Assembly: GCF_040222385.1 (NCBI RefSeq)
Contig: NZ_JAVKDF010000037.1
Location: 62,001 to 126,000 of the forward strand
DNA length: 64,000 nucleotides
Direction: 5' to 3'
DNA from: Imperialibacter sp040222385
Lineage (GTDB): Bacteria > Bacteroidota > Bacteroidia > Cytophagales > Cyclobacteriaceae
Shown here: piece after piece, positions 45,262-54,113 of the stretch
How positions within the stretch are numbered: position 1 is the first letter of the stretch
Layout: each line of letters starts with the position of its first letter
Position numbers and translations under genes: made by a program
Notes under the pieces: generated by a model
Told to the model about the DNA's origin: nothing
Databases searched by the model: none
The model's input: only the letters and a program-made list of their open reading frames with translations

Positions 45262-45783
45262 ATGAAGAATCCTTTGATCAAAGTGCCCCTTAAGTATGGG
45301 ACAATCGGCGCTTTTGTCATGATTGTTCTTTTCATGGTGATCTACCTGTTGGGCGATAATCCCCTGTTTGCCGAAAATGTGATTGACAAAGTGTTGCTGG
45401 CGTTGTTTTTATTTTCGGCCATTAGGGAGTTTCGTGATGTTCACAATGGAAAAATCATGTTTTTCTGGGAAGGGATGACCGTCGGATTCTTTTGCTATAT
45501 TGTGATTGCAAGTATCGTGGGGCTTTTTACCTGGATGTTTTTGGAGTACTACGATTGTAATCTTTTAGCAGACTTTGTCACTAATGCTTTAAAGAGTGCT
45601 GATAGTGAAAAGGCTGAGACTATTAAAGATGTTGGGCAGGAGAGCTATGATGAAATGATTCGGAGTATAAGTGCTACCACCACTATCAAAATCTCCTTCG
45701 AAGCTTTTCTGCAAAAAACGGTCTTTGGTCTGCTTTTTACCATTATCCTCTCTATGATTCTCAGAACAAAACCTAAAAACTAA
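45262..45783 (+). CDS. DUF4199 membrane protein
   Basis: The 173-residue protein has four hydrophobic helices: two near the N-terminus, one in the middle (FCYIVIASIVGLFTWMFLEY) and one near the C-terminus. The REFRDVHNGKIMFFWEGMTVGF segment between helices 2 and 3 is typical of DUF4199. The function is unknown. It follows the dihydroorotase-like gene by six bases, and a second, divergent copy follows it. Confidence 0.75.
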   Translation: MKNPLIKVPLKYGTIGAFVMIVLFMVIYLLGDNPLFAENVIDKVLLALFLFSAIREFRDVHNGKIMFFWEGMTVGFFCYIVIASIVGLFTWMFLEYYDCNLLADFVTNALKSADSEKAETIKDVGQESYDEMIRSISATTTIKISFEAFLQKTVFGLLFTIILSMILRTKPKN

Positions 45784-45788
45784 AAACC

Positions 45789-46310
45789 ATGGAACAACAA
45801 GTAACAACCAGAGGTGTCGGCATGCAGTACGGTGTCATCGTTGGCATTATCATGATCATTTACGGCACTCTTTTGCAGGTGAGCGGCTTAGCACTTGAAT
45901 ACCAAAGCCTTTCTTATATTAACTACATTTTTCTAGGTGTCGTTATTTACCTGGCACACAAGAAATTCAAGGAGGACGGCGACGGCTTTATGTCGTACGG
46001 TCAGGGGCTAGGAATCGGCTTTTGGATATCGTTGATTGGAGGTGTGATATCTATGGTGTTCAGCTATATATACATGTCCTTCATCGACTCCACCATCATG
46101 GAGCAAGCAATGGACAAAGCCAGGTACGATATGGAGGAGAAAGGAATGTCCGATGCGCAAATTGACCAGGCAATGTCAATCACTGAAAAATTTATGACGC
46201 CTGAGATGATATTTGTAATGGGCATTATTGGCACTCTGATTTTCGGCTTTATATTGAGCCTGATTGTGTCTGCCATAACAAAGAAGACCGATCCGCAACT
46301 TGAAGTTTAA
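45789..46310 (+). CDS. DUF4199 membrane protein, second copy
   Basis: Also 173 residues with four helices, it has the DUF4199 core KKFKEDGDGFMSYGQGLGIGFW, and a periplasmic-looking loop rich in Met and acidic residues (MDKARYDMEEKGMSDAQIDQ). It is more typical than the copy just upstream. Its TAA overlaps the ATG of the glycosyltransferase by one base. The pairing with that enzyme suggests a role in envelope glycolipid handling, which is only inference. Confidence 0.85.
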   Translation: MEQQVTTRGVGMQYGVIVGIIMIIYGTLLQVSGLALEYQSLSYINYIFLGVVIYLAHKKFKEDGDGFMSYGQGLGIGFWISLIGGVISMVFSYIYMSFIDSTIMEQAMDKARYDMEEKGMSDAQIDQAMSITEKFMTPEMIFVMGIIGTLIFGFILSLIVSAITKKTDPQLEV

Positions 46311-47278
46311 TGACAGAAGATAAGCCTGATATTTCTGTAGTGATTCCTCTGAAAAATGAAGAGGAATCATTGCACGAATTGTGTGAATGGATACAAAAAG
46401 TGATGCAAGAAAACCAGTTTACCTACGAGGTGATACTGGTGGATGATGGGAGCACCGATGCCAGCTGGGTAACTATCCAGGAGCTTGGCATGGGCAATAG
46501 TTGTGTCAAAGGCTTACGGTTCAATAGAAATTACGGGAAGTCCGCTGCTTTGCACGAAGGCTTTGCGGTAGCAGAGGGCAAGGTGGTTATCACCATGGAC
46601 GCCGATCTTCAGGACAGCCCAGATGAAATTCCAGAGCTCTATCGCATGATTACCGAAGATGGCTACGACCTGGTGTCGGGGTGGAAAAAGAAGCGGCACG
46701 ACCCGATTGGCAAGACCATCCCATCCAAATTTTTTAATGGAGTTACCCGCATCATGTCGGGCATTCCGCTACACGACTTTAACTGCGGCTTGAAAGCCTA
46801 CAGGTCTGTGGTGATAAAAAACATCAAGGTGTACGGCGAAATGCACCGATACATCCCACTTATCGCCAAGTGGAACGGGTTTTCTCGCATTGGCGAAAAA
46901 GAGGTGCTGCATCACGCCAGAAAATACGGTAGCACAAAGTTTGGACTGGAACGCTTCATTTTCGGTTTTCTTGATCTGCTCTCTATCTCCTTTGTTACCA
47001 GATTCAAGCGCCGTCCGATGCATTTTTTCGGCACGCTGGGCACACTCACTTTTGTGTTTGGAGCCGGCGTTACCGGTTTTATGGCGCTGGAAAAGTGGAA
47101 CAACCTCAGGCTTAAGCTTCCGGTAAGAGAAATTGTCGATCAGCCATTGTTTTACATTGCTCTGCTGGCCGTAGTTGTAGGCGTTCAGCTGTTCCTGGCT
47201 GGCTTCTTAGCCGAAATGATGACAATCACGAGTAATAAGAATGAAGATTATCTGGTCATTGAGAGGTCAGGTTTATAG
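46310..47278 (+). CDS. GT2 glycosyltransferase, DPM1/GtrB-like, with two C-terminal helices
   Basis: The 322-residue protein has the family-2 signature: ISVVIPLKNEEESLHEL, VDDGSTDASW, the DxD metal site TMDADLQDSPDEIPEL, and HDFNCGLKAYR. Two C-terminal membrane helices (about 233-252 and 277-300) are as in GtrB/ArnC, which move a sugar from a nucleotide to polyprenyl phosphate. The acceptor is therefore probably undecaprenyl phosphate on the inner face of the membrane. It is translated together with the DUF4199 gene. Confidence 0.9.
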   Translation: MTEDKPDISVVIPLKNEEESLHELCEWIQKVMQENQFTYEVILVDDGSTDASWVTIQELGMGNSCVKGLRFNRNYGKSAALHEGFAVAEGKVVITMDADLQDSPDEIPELYRMITEDGYDLVSGWKKKRHDPIGKTIPSKFFNGVTRIMSGIPLHDFNCGLKAYRSVVIKNIKVYGEMHRYIPLIAKWNGFSRIGEKEVLHHARKYGSTKFGLERFIFGFLDLLSISFVTRFKRRPMHFFGTLGTLTFVFGAGVTGFMALEKWNNLRLKLPVREIVDQPLFYIALLAVVVGVQLFLAGFLAEMMTITSNKNEDYLVIERSGL

Positions 47279-47287
47279 CTTTGGCCC

Positions 47288-48280
47288 ATGGCTAAGCCCA
47301 AATACTCATTTATAGTCCCGGTTTACAATCGGCCGGACGAACTCAGCGAGCTTCTCTCCAGCTTATGCGACCAACAAGCAGAACTCTTTGAGGTGATTGT
47401 TGTGGAGGACGGATCGGTACAAAAGGCCGACAAAATGGTGGACACCTTCACTGGAAAATTAGACCTGACCTACCTTTTTCAACCCAATGCCGGACCAGGA
47501 GCTGCCCGAAATAATGGGGCTTCGCAGGCCAAAGGTGAATGGCTTATTTTCCTGGATTCGGATGTGATAGTGCCGCCAGGTTATGTAGCTGCACTGGAGG
47601 CAATGCCAAAGCTACCGTCGCTGTTTGGAGGACCCGACAAGGCCGCCCCCAATTTTACTGCCACTCAGAAAGCCATCAACTACTCCATGACCTCGTTTCT
47701 AACCACGGGTGGTATTCGTGGGAAAAAGAAATCGATGGAAGCTTACAAGCCCAGAAGCTTTAATATGGGCGTTGAGGCAACGCTTTTTCGAAAAATTGAG
47801 GGCTTCAGAGCCATGCGGTTTGGTGAGGATATTGACCTGAGCTTGAGAGCTGAAAAAGGAGGGACAAAGGGCGTGTTGATCGAAGACGCCTGGGTGTATC
47901 ACAAGCGAAGAAGCAATTTCCGACAGTTTTACAAACAGGTGTTCAACTCAGGCGTGGCACGCATTCACCTTCATTTGTTGCACCCTGGTTCTACAAAAGC
48001 CGTACATACTTTTCCAGCCTTGTTTGCTGTCGCAGTCATTTTTCTGGCTGTATGGGCACTGCTCTTCAATGCCAACCGACTCCTTCCTCTTTTGATCTAT
48101 TCCGCCTTCATTCTTATTGACTCAACAATCAAAAATGGTCTGCCAGCCGGGATCTTGTCAGTACCGGCCGCATTCGTGCAGCTGGTCGGCTATGGACTGG
48201 GTTTTCTAAAAGCGGGATTTGAGGTGTATGTGCTAAGGAGGAAACCTAAGTTTGGGTTCGCTGACACCTTTTACAAGTAG
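47288..48280 (+). CDS. GT2 glycosyltransferase with C-terminal membrane helices
   Basis: The 330-residue protein has YSFIVPVYNRPDELSELL, VVEDGSVQKAD, the GPGAARNNGASQAKGEWL motif, the metal site FLDSDVIVPPG and an FGEDIDLSLRA catalytic region. Its C-terminal third has two to three hydrophobic helices. It may act on lipid-linked or surface sugars after its neighbour. It closes the operon; the convergent methyltransferase gene ends only one base from it. Confidence 0.88.
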   Translation: MAKPKYSFIVPVYNRPDELSELLSSLCDQQAELFEVIVVEDGSVQKADKMVDTFTGKLDLTYLFQPNAGPGAARNNGASQAKGEWLIFLDSDVIVPPGYVAALEAMPKLPSLFGGPDKAAPNFTATQKAINYSMTSFLTTGGIRGKKKSMEAYKPRSFNMGVEATLFRKIEGFRAMRFGEDIDLSLRAEKGGTKGVLIEDAWVYHKRRSNFRQFYKQVFNSGVARIHLHLLHPGSTKAVHTFPALFAVAVIFLAVWALLFNANRLLPLLIYSAFILIDSTIKNGLPAGILSVPAAFVQLVGYGLGFLKAGFEVYVLRRKPKFGFADTFYK

Positions 48281-48281
48281 C

Positions 48282-49082
48282 TTATGCCTTTTTGCAAAAG
48301 AAAATTGTCTCGTCTTTCGGTAGCGCATACCTGGTAACTACTTCTTCCGGTAGTTCGGTCACGTAGTCGTTGGCGTCAACAGTAAATCCAGCGCTTGCCA
48401 GCCTTTCCGCATAGTCCTTGCCATACTTCCGTACGTGATCGTCCTGCCCAAACCTGCGGTAGCGCTCCTTTGGGTCGGTGATGGTAATGTCTTCAACCGT
48501 TTTCTCTTCCAGCGGATAAAAGAACGGCACCTGAATAATCGCCCACCCACCAGGCTTCAATACCCGGTAGAGTTCGCTCATTGCTTTCAGGTCGCTGTCT
48601 ACATGCTCCATCACGTGGTTGCAAAAGGCCACATCGAAGGTGTTGGCGTCAAATGGCACCTGATGGATGTCCATCTTCACTTTCGCCAAAGGCGATTCTA
48701 TGTCGGCCGTGGTGTAGTCGTCTTTATGAAGTTTTTCAAATGCCTCAATAAAGCAGATTTCCGGGGCCACGTGAAGCACTTTCAACTTATCGGTGAAAAA
48801 GTTAGTCTTGTTCTTGAGAAACAGGTACATCAGCCTGTGCCGCTCCAGGGCCAGGCAGTTGGGGCAGAGTGCATTTTCACGGGACTGCCTGCCGTAGGGC
48901 AAGAACTTTCGGAAGTGGGCGTTACATACCGGGCATTCCACTTTGTTGCCAATGTAGAAGATGGAGACCACCTTGAGCAGCCAATGGCTGAAAAGCTGCA
49001 GGTATTTTCTGGGTACTGTCCGTAGCAAAAAACTAATGATGTGCTTCAAAACTATAGCGATCTGGTTCCGAAATGCCTGCAA
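48282..49082 (-). CDS. Methyltransferase with an N-terminal zinc-ribbon-like motif
   Basis: The 266-residue protein has an N-terminal hydrophobic stretch, a CPVC-N24-CPNC pair that probably binds zinc, and a class I methyltransferase: KVLHVAPEICFIEAF, ADIESPLAKVKMDIHQ, FDVAFCNHVMEHV and MSELYRVLKPGGWAIIQVPFF. This looks like surface-sugar-linked methyltransferases near glycosyltransferases, fitting the GT2 genes convergent with it. The substrate is unknown. Confidence 0.8.
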   Translation of the reverse strand: MQAFRNQIAIVLKHIISFLLRTVPRKYLQLFSHWLLKVVSIFYIGNKVECPVCNAHFRKFLPYGRQSRENALCPNCLALERHRLMYLFLKNKTNFFTDKLKVLHVAPEICFIEAFEKLHKDDYTTADIESPLAKVKMDIHQVPFDANTFDVAFCNHVMEHVDSDLKAMSELYRVLKPGGWAIIQVPFFYPLEEKTVEDITITDPKERYRRFGQDDHVRKYGKDYAERLASAGFTVDANDYVTELPEEVVTRYALPKDETIFFCKKA

Positions 49083-49166
49083 ATATAGTAGATTCGAAAC
49101 CCAAACCAGCTTGGAATCGAAATAAGGAAATATTGATTGAGGAGAATTACCAGTATATTCGAAACC

Positions 49167-49646
49167 ATGCGTCTTAGGCTCCCTATTCTTTTAATAATAC
49201 TGACTACAGCTTTCTTTCTGGGAAGCTTACGCATGGCAACTGCGCAGTCGAAAGAAAAGCCTATAGACAAGGATTCCCCTTCATGGGTGCTGAAGCAAAA
49301 AAAGAAAAACGACGCAAAAAAGGATTTCCCAAAACAAGAATACCCTCGCTATATTATCATAACAGAGACAAAAGGAGTGCTGTATGGGAACCCCTGCGCC
49401 CTGCAGGAAACGCACAAGATGGGCTTTGAGTATGTACTGCTAAAGGAAGGCCAGCCAGGCTACGAAACTATGTGGAAGAAGATGACCAACAACTTCTTTG
49501 TGAAAACGGGACTGGTATTTCGACGGTCACCCTTTTGGAAACTCATACTAAAGAACAGGATCGAAGACTGCCGTGTTAATACCGGCGACTTTATTGGAGA
49601 TAGTTCAGCTCCGGAGGCACTTAATATCGAAGCAGTCTCACTTTGA
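49167..49646 (+). CDS. Unknown secreted protein
   Basis: The start at 49167 gives a signal peptide (MRLRLPILLIILTTAFFLGS... ending at ATAQ). The mature 130 residues are basic and contain two cysteines (GNPCALQET and EDCRVNTG) that could form a disulfide. I recognise no family. It is divergent from the methyltransferase gene and has no clear operon partner. Confidence 0.55.
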   Translation: MRLRLPILLIILTTAFFLGSLRMATAQSKEKPIDKDSPSWVLKQKKKNDAKKDFPKQEYPRYIIITETKGVLYGNPCALQETHKMGFEYVLLKEGQPGYETMWKKMTNNFFVKTGLVFRRSPFWKLILKNRIEDCRVNTGDFIGDSSAPEALNIEAVSL

Positions 49647-49787
49647 TCTGGTTCGCTTCACAGCCAAAATTGACCATGTGCCATTCATTCGGTACATTTA
49701 GGTATATTCACTAGGTAAAAAAATAAAATCATTTCTACTTAGGGTTTTGAAGTTGAACAACGCCTTTTGGGCACAAAACACATCAAT

Positions 49788-50480
49788 ATGAATAAAGTAA
49801 TGAAAAGCTTAAGCGTCGTGGCTATGGTGATGCTTTCTTTTTCCTTTGCTGCCAATGCGCAAAAAGGAAAGTGGGTTTCTTTGTTTGATGGAAAAACCAT
49901 CGATCAGTGGCACATTTACAACAAATCAGGAGTTGATCCGAAATGGCAGGTGGAAGATGGCGCCATTGTGCTGACTGCCGGTGGCGCTGGCGACCTGGTT
50001 ACTAACAAGGACTACGGCGATTTTGAATTAGAGCTTGAGTGGAAGATTTCTGAAGGAGGAAACAGCGGTATCATGTTCCACTGCATAGAAGACGCCAAGT
50101 ACAACGCTCCTTACTACACAGGCCCTGAAATGCAGGTGCTTGACAACGAACGCCATCCAGATGCAAAGCAGGGTAAAAACGGTAACCGCCTTGCGACGTC
50201 TCTGTACGACATGATCCCCCCCAGCGACCCCTCAGCTTACAAGCCAGCGATGGAATGGAACAAAGTAAAACTGGTGATCAAAGACGGAAAAGCCACTCAC
50301 TACATGAATGGAAAGAAAGTGGTTGAATACCCTACCAGCGGCCCCGTTTGGGATAAAATGGTCAGCGAAAGCAAGTTCGCCAAGTGGGAAGCTTTCGGAA
50401 AATCATCAACGGGCAAAATTGCCTTGCAGGACCACGGCAACAAAGTGTGGTTCCGCAATATCAGAATCAGGGAATTGTAA
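49788..50480 (+). CDS. DUF1080 protein, third copy
   Basis: The start at 49788 precedes a signal peptide ending ANAQKG; ATG 49800 is also possible. The DUF1080 core has WVSLFDGKTIDQWHIY, WQVEDGAIVLTAGG, FELELEWKISEGGNSGIMFH, PEMQVLDNERHPDA, NKVKLVIKDGKATHYMNGKKV and WFRNIRIREL. It resembles the more typical 3-keto-disaccharide hydrolase members better than the pair at 11-13 kb. A glycosidase is not adjacent. It is monocistronic. Confidence 0.87.
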   Translation: MNKVMKSLSVVAMVMLSFSFAANAQKGKWVSLFDGKTIDQWHIYNKSGVDPKWQVEDGAIVLTAGGAGDLVTNKDYGDFELELEWKISEGGNSGIMFHCIEDAKYNAPYYTGPEMQVLDNERHPDAKQGKNGNRLATSLYDMIPPSDPSAYKPAMEWNKVKLVIKDGKATHYMNGKKVVEYPTSGPVWDKMVSESKFAKWEAFGKSSTGKIALQDHGNKVWFRNIRIREL

Positions 50481-50494
50481 AAGCCAATAGCTTC

Positions 50495-51838
50495 TTATAT
50501 TCCCGTAAAACTGAAAGGGCTGATTAACCTCAGCTCTTTTTTTATGTCTTCACTTACCTCCAGCTCATCAATAAAAGTGCTGATGCTTTCCCTGGTGATC
50601 TTGGTGTTGGTGCGGGTGAGCGCTTTCAGTGTTTCGTACGGATTGGCGAAGCCTTCCCTGCGAAGCACGGTTTGGATAGCCTCGGCCACCACTGCCCAGT
50701 TGTCTTCCAGGTCGGCGTCAATGGCTGCCTGATTAAGCTCAAGCTTGCCAATGCCTTTTGCCAGCGAAAGCAGAGAAATATAGCTGTGAGCAATAGGTAC
50801 TCCAATATTTCTCAGCACTGTCGAATCCGTCAGATCCCGTTGAAGCCTTGAAATCGGCAGCTTGGCTGAAAGGTGCTCGTAAATGGCATTGGCCATTCCC
50901 AGGTTTCCTTCTGCATTTTCAAAGTCAATCGGATTTACCTTGTGTGGCATGGCAGATGAGCCAATCTCACCCGCTTTGATCCGCTGTTTAAAGTAGTTCA
51001 TGGAAATGTACTGCCACACGTCTCTTGAAAAGTCGATCAGGATGGTGTTGATGCGCTTGAGCCCGTCAAAAAGAGCCGCCATGTGGTCGTAGTGCTCAAT
51101 TTGGGTAGTGGGAGAGCTCCTTTTCAGTCCAAGACTATTGCCTACAAAACCGTCGGCGAACTCAGCCCAGTCGTAAGTGGGGAAGGCCACGTGGTGGGCA
51201 TTGAGATTGCCGGTAGCACCGCCAAATTTGGCCGCAAACGGTATGTTTTTCAATCCGTTTATCTGCTCCTCCAACCGTACCTGAAACACCCTGATTTCTT
51301 TGCCAAGACGAGTAGGAGAGGCGGGCTGCCCGTGTGTCTTAGCCAGCATCGGTATTTTCTCCCAGTCGGCGGCCATAGCTGCCAGCGAGGCAATTATTTC
51401 ATTCAATTTGGGCAGGTAAACCTCCTGCAAAGCCTCCTTCAGGCTTAGAGGAATGGCGGTATTGTTAATATCCTGCGAGGTGAGACCAAAATGGATGTAT
51501 TCTTTATAGGCAGACAGGCCGGCAGCATCCATCTTCTGTTTGATGAAGTATTCCACCGCCTTCACATCATGATTGGTCGTTTTCTCTATTTCTTTGATCG
51601 CCAGGGCATCCTTCTCCGAAAAGTCTTTATAAATGGCTCTCAACTCGGAGTACTTGGCTTTTGGGAAAGAGCCAAGGGCAGGCAGTGGTATATCACAAAG
51701 CGCTATGAAATATTCGACTTCTACCTGAAGTCTGTAGCGAATAAGCCCCCATTCTGAGAAGTAGGGAGCCAGCAAAGCCGTTTGTTTTCTATAGCGGCCG
51801 TCGACAGGCGAAATGGCTGTTAAATGTGTTAAATCCAT
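50495..51838 (-). CDS. purB: Adenylosuccinate lyase
   Basis: The start at 51838 (MDLTHLTAISPVDGRYR) matches the family N-terminus; the longer frame is rejected. The 447-residue enzyme has GLTSQDINNTAIPL, MLAKTHGQPASPTRLGKE, and the active-site loop GSSAMPHKVNPIDFENAEGN. It cleaves fumarate from SAICAR and adenylosuccinate in purine synthesis. Length agrees with E. coli PurB (456). It is a single gene, minus strand. Confidence 0.95.
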   Translation of the reverse strand: MDLTHLTAISPVDGRYRKQTALLAPYFSEWGLIRYRLQVEVEYFIALCDIPLPALGSFPKAKYSELRAIYKDFSEKDALAIKEIEKTTNHDVKAVEYFIKQKMDAAGLSAYKEYIHFGLTSQDINNTAIPLSLKEALQEVYLPKLNEIIASLAAMAADWEKIPMLAKTHGQPASPTRLGKEIRVFQVRLEEQINGLKNIPFAAKFGGATGNLNAHHVAFPTYDWAEFADGFVGNSLGLKRSSPTTQIEHYDHMAALFDGLKRINTILIDFSRDVWQYISMNYFKQRIKAGEIGSSAMPHKVNPIDFENAEGNLGMANAIYEHLSAKLPISRLQRDLTDSTVLRNIGVPIAHSYISLLSLAKGIGKLELNQAAIDADLEDNWAVVAEAIQTVLRREGFANPYETLKALTRTNTKITRESISTFIDELEVSEDIKKELRLISPFSFTGI

Positions 51839-51952
51839 GCTTAAAAAGAGAAGGGGCAAAAGTACGGAATTATGGCTAGAATAGTGTTCTTGATTGAAAC
51901 AAAGTAGGCAGGGGGCAGCCTCGACGAATTTCAAACTCCTGCTGGGGCCAGC

Positions 51953-52393
51953 TTAAAGCATGGTGGCTGTTTCCAAATCAATAAATATTTGTGGATTTAC
52001 CGCTTTCAGTTCCGCCAGAAATTCTCCTTCCCGCCCGGGGGTAATCAAAGCGTGCCCACCCTTGAACCTCACCTTCAATTTTTTCAGCGAGGGGCCGGAG
52101 GACGAACTCTGCAATTCATAGCTTCTATGGATAGTTAAAATCTCGCCGATGGGAATTGTTCGTTCAATGAGGGGGCCGATCTTAACCATCAAGTTCCCTT
52201 CTTCAATGATATAGCGGATGCCAAACCATGTGATTCCGAATACTCCCAGAATGAGCAGCCCAATGGAAAGTAAGATAAGATTCCCACTTCTTATCGCCGG
52301 AAGGCCCATCAGGAAAAACAGCAAACAGATCAATCCAAGGTATATTAAACCCACAATAGGCCCTTTTCTCGATGGAAAGCTTGTCCTCATCAA
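51953..52393 (-). CDS. Two-helix membrane protein with a PH-like domain
   Basis: The 146-residue protein has two helices near the N-terminus (IVGLIYLGLICLLFFLMGLP and LILLSIGLLILGVFGITW), then a small beta domain: YIIEEGNLMVKIGPLIERTIPIGEILTIHRS, KKLKVRFKGG and EFLAELKAVNPQI. This agrees with bacterial PH-like domains of the YyaB type. It begins five bases after the SRPBCC gene, so the two are co-transcribed. Confidence 0.7.
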   Translation of the reverse strand: MMRTSFPSRKGPIVGLIYLGLICLLFFLMGLPAIRSGNLILLSIGLLILGVFGITWFGIRYIIEEGNLMVKIGPLIERTIPIGEILTIHRSYELQSSSSGPSLKKLKVRFKGGHALITPGREGEFLAELKAVNPQIFIDLETATML

Positions 52394-52398
52394 CGATA

Positions 52399-52797
52399 CT
52401 AGTCTTCAAAATACGCCTTCAGTGGCTCCCAGTAATAGTCGATCCAGCCCTGGTCAATGCTGTCTGCCACTTCTTCAGGCACTCCATGCTGTTTGAAAGT
52501 AAGAAGAGTTCCGCCAGGAACTGCCGTAAACTCGTAGATGACCTTGGAGAAATGACCCTCTGGCCATTCGTCTTCATCAGCTTGCCAGGTTTGAACAATG
52601 CGCTTTCCATAGGAAAGCTCCAGGTTCTCACCAAAACAGTAGCCATCGAAAGCGCTGTGCTCTCCGCCTACTTTTCCGTCGTTTTCTGCGGGGCTATCTG
52701 TAAAGTCGCTGTGTTTTTTTGGGTCAATAATGGCTTCATAAGCCTGGTTGGGTCCTGTTTTCAGGATCACCTTATGGTGTAAGTCACGAGTTTCCAT
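52399..52797 (-). CDS. SRPBCC (AHSA1-like) domain protein
   Basis: The 132-residue protein is one START-like hydrophobic-pocket domain: AYEAIIDPKKHSDFTDSPAE, KVGGEHSAFDGYCFGENLEL, RIVQTWQADEDEWPEGHFSKVIYEF and the long terminal helix DSIDQGWIDYYWEPLKAYF. Members bind small lipophilic ligands or act as co-chaperones. It is first of a two-gene operon. Confidence 0.85.
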   Translation of the reverse strand: METRDLHHKVILKTGPNQAYEAIIDPKKHSDFTDSPAENDGKVGGEHSAFDGYCFGENLELSYGKRIVQTWQADEDEWPEGHFSKVIYEFTAVPGGTLLTFKQHGVPEEVADSIDQGWIDYYWEPLKAYFED

Positions 52798-53022
52798 TTG
52801 TCATTCCAGGCAGGCTGGAGTGTTTTGTCTTGGTTAGGTACTGCTTTAATTTTTCAGGTCGGAAAATTAGAAAAGCTTTCAAAATATCTTCTCAACCCTG
52901 TTGTTTTTTTTCAGTAGTAAAATACGAAAATATCAAGAAAAAACCATGGAGATAGGGCTTTTAAGCCCGACTCGAAGTAGCTCTTACTGTGATCAAAGTA
53001 TTTAAAGATTGCTGTGAAAAGT

Positions 53023-53331
53023 TCACGACTGATTTTCTATTGCCCTCAGTAGCCTCACAACATTTCCCGTTAGCTCTGATGAAAGGCGCACATCCACCAA
53101 CACCTCCTGCAGGTGGTCTATAAAAATCTCTTTCTCTTCCTGCGACCTGTGAAGAGGTATTTTTTCGATCAGCTCAATGAGTGTGTCGAGTCTTTCATTG
53201 GCCAGTCGGCTGTCCAGAAGAATTTCCCTCACCTGAATAAGCAATTTGTACTCAGGGAGCACGGGCATTTTGGCAAGCTTTTGCTTGAGCTCAAATTCCG
53301 TCCAGGGCCTGGTGAGTATTTTGTCCGACAT
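53023..53331 (-). CDS. Small unknown helical protein
   Basis: The 102-residue protein is highly charged and predicted helical (KLLIQVREILLDSRLANERLDTLIELIEKIPL). A repeated unit VREILLDSRLANERL / QEVLVDVRLSSELT suggests an internal duplication. No family is recognised. It is divergent from the tetR gene at 53492, so its promoter shares the same 160-base region. Confidence 0.55.
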   Translation of the reverse strand: MSDKILTRPWTEFELKQKLAKMPVLPEYKLLIQVREILLDSRLANERLDTLIELIEKIPLHRSQEEKEIFIDHLQEVLVDVRLSSELTGNVVRLLRAIENQS

Positions 53332-53430
53332 CAGAAATTATTAAAAGATTAATCTAATCTATTTTTGGCAGAAAACTTAGAATATCTGTAAAGCATTGTA
53401 ATTCAATTAGATAAATGCTCCTCAAGGAAA

Positions 53431-53472
53431 TTAACCAAAAAATTTAACCAAATGGTTAAACCTTTCGGTTAA
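53431..53472. promoter_or_regulatory. Symmetric four-half-site operator for the downstream TetR protein
   Basis: The sequence reads TTAACC-N7-TTAACC-N4-GGTTAA-N7-GGTTAA, so the whole 42-bp block is a nested dyad. The inner palindrome TTAACCAAATGGTTAA is at 53444-53459, and the outer half-sites are at 53431-53436 and 53467-53472, each 13 bases from the inner ones. It ends eight bases before a TAnnTTTG box. Two TetR dimers could bind it together. Confidence 0.72.
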
Positions 53473-53479
53473 TCATTCG

Positions 53480-53487
53480 TACATTTG
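53480..53487 (+). promoter_or_regulatory. TAnnTTTG promoter box before tetR
   Basis: TACATTTG fits the Bacteroidota -7 box and lies four bases before the ATG at 53492. If it is used, the transcript begins at or beside the start codon, making a leaderless message. The first exporter's tetR shows the same arrangement (26016-26023). Confidence 0.4.
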
Positions 53488-53491
53488 AAGC

Positions 53492-54112
53492 ATGACGAAG
53501 GACGTAAGCACAGAAAGGAAGATACTGGAAGCTGCCAGAGAAGTATTCATTCAGCAGGGTATGGTGGGGGCAAGAATGCAGGAAATTGCTGACCGGGCCG
53601 GGATCAACAAGGCATTGCTGCACTACTATTTCAGATCAAAGGACATGCTTTTCGAGAGGGTTTTTATGGAGACGCTTCAGTCCAATGGCCCGGTACTGTT
53701 TGGTATTCTTGGGAAGGAGATGCCATTAAAAGAAAAGTTGAAGCAGTTTGTGGAGCACTATGTTGAGCTGATGAAGAACAATCCATTCATGCCTCTCTTT
53801 GTCATTAACGAAATTTCAAGAAACCCTGAAAAGCTGTTTGGGAAAATTGGCTCGCAAATTTCACAAGTGGCTTCGGGTTTGAATGCGCAATTGAAAGCGG
53901 AGGCAGATAAGGGTACGATTAGGCCTATTGAGCCGGTGGATCTGATTAGTTCCATTATGGGGCTGTGCGTTTTTCCTGTCATTGCAAAGCCTATTCTCAG
54001 GCCGGTCTTCGGACTTAGCGAAGGAGACTACGACGAGTTTCTTGAGAGACGAAAGAAGGAAGTTCCGGTGATCATCTGGAACTATTTAACTGACAAATCA
54101 ACAAACGAATAA
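53492..54112 (+). CDS. TetR-family repressor of the ABC-2 exporter operon
   Basis: The 206-residue protein has the helix-turn-helix ILEAAREVFIQQGMVGARMQEIADRAGINKALLHYYF-type, divided as AREVFIQQG, MQEIADRAGINKALLHYYF and RSKDMLFERVF. The ligand-binding half is helical. It heads a run of seven genes (regulator, TolC, HlyD, two ATPases, two permeases) with gaps of one to 28 bases. E. coli CecR controls the similar ybhGFSR genes in the same place. The four-site operator at 53431-53472 is its likely target. Confidence 0.88.
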   Translation: MTKDVSTERKILEAAREVFIQQGMVGARMQEIADRAGINKALLHYYFRSKDMLFERVFMETLQSNGPVLFGILGKEMPLKEKLKQFVEHYVELMKNNPFMPLFVINEISRNPEKLFGKIGSQISQVASGLNAQLKAEADKGTIRPIEPVDLISSIMGLCVFPVIAKPILRPVFGLSEGDYDEFLERRKKEVPVIIWNYLTDKSTNE

Positions 54113-54113
54113 T

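Noticed and set aside
48435..49025. 196-residue open frame on the plus strand
   Set aside because: It is antisense to the methyltransferase gene and shows no signal, motif or own promoter.
52955..52968. Short hairpin GGGCTT-TT-AAGCCC
   Set aside because: Two-base loop, no U-run and no gene end beside it; it is probably chance.
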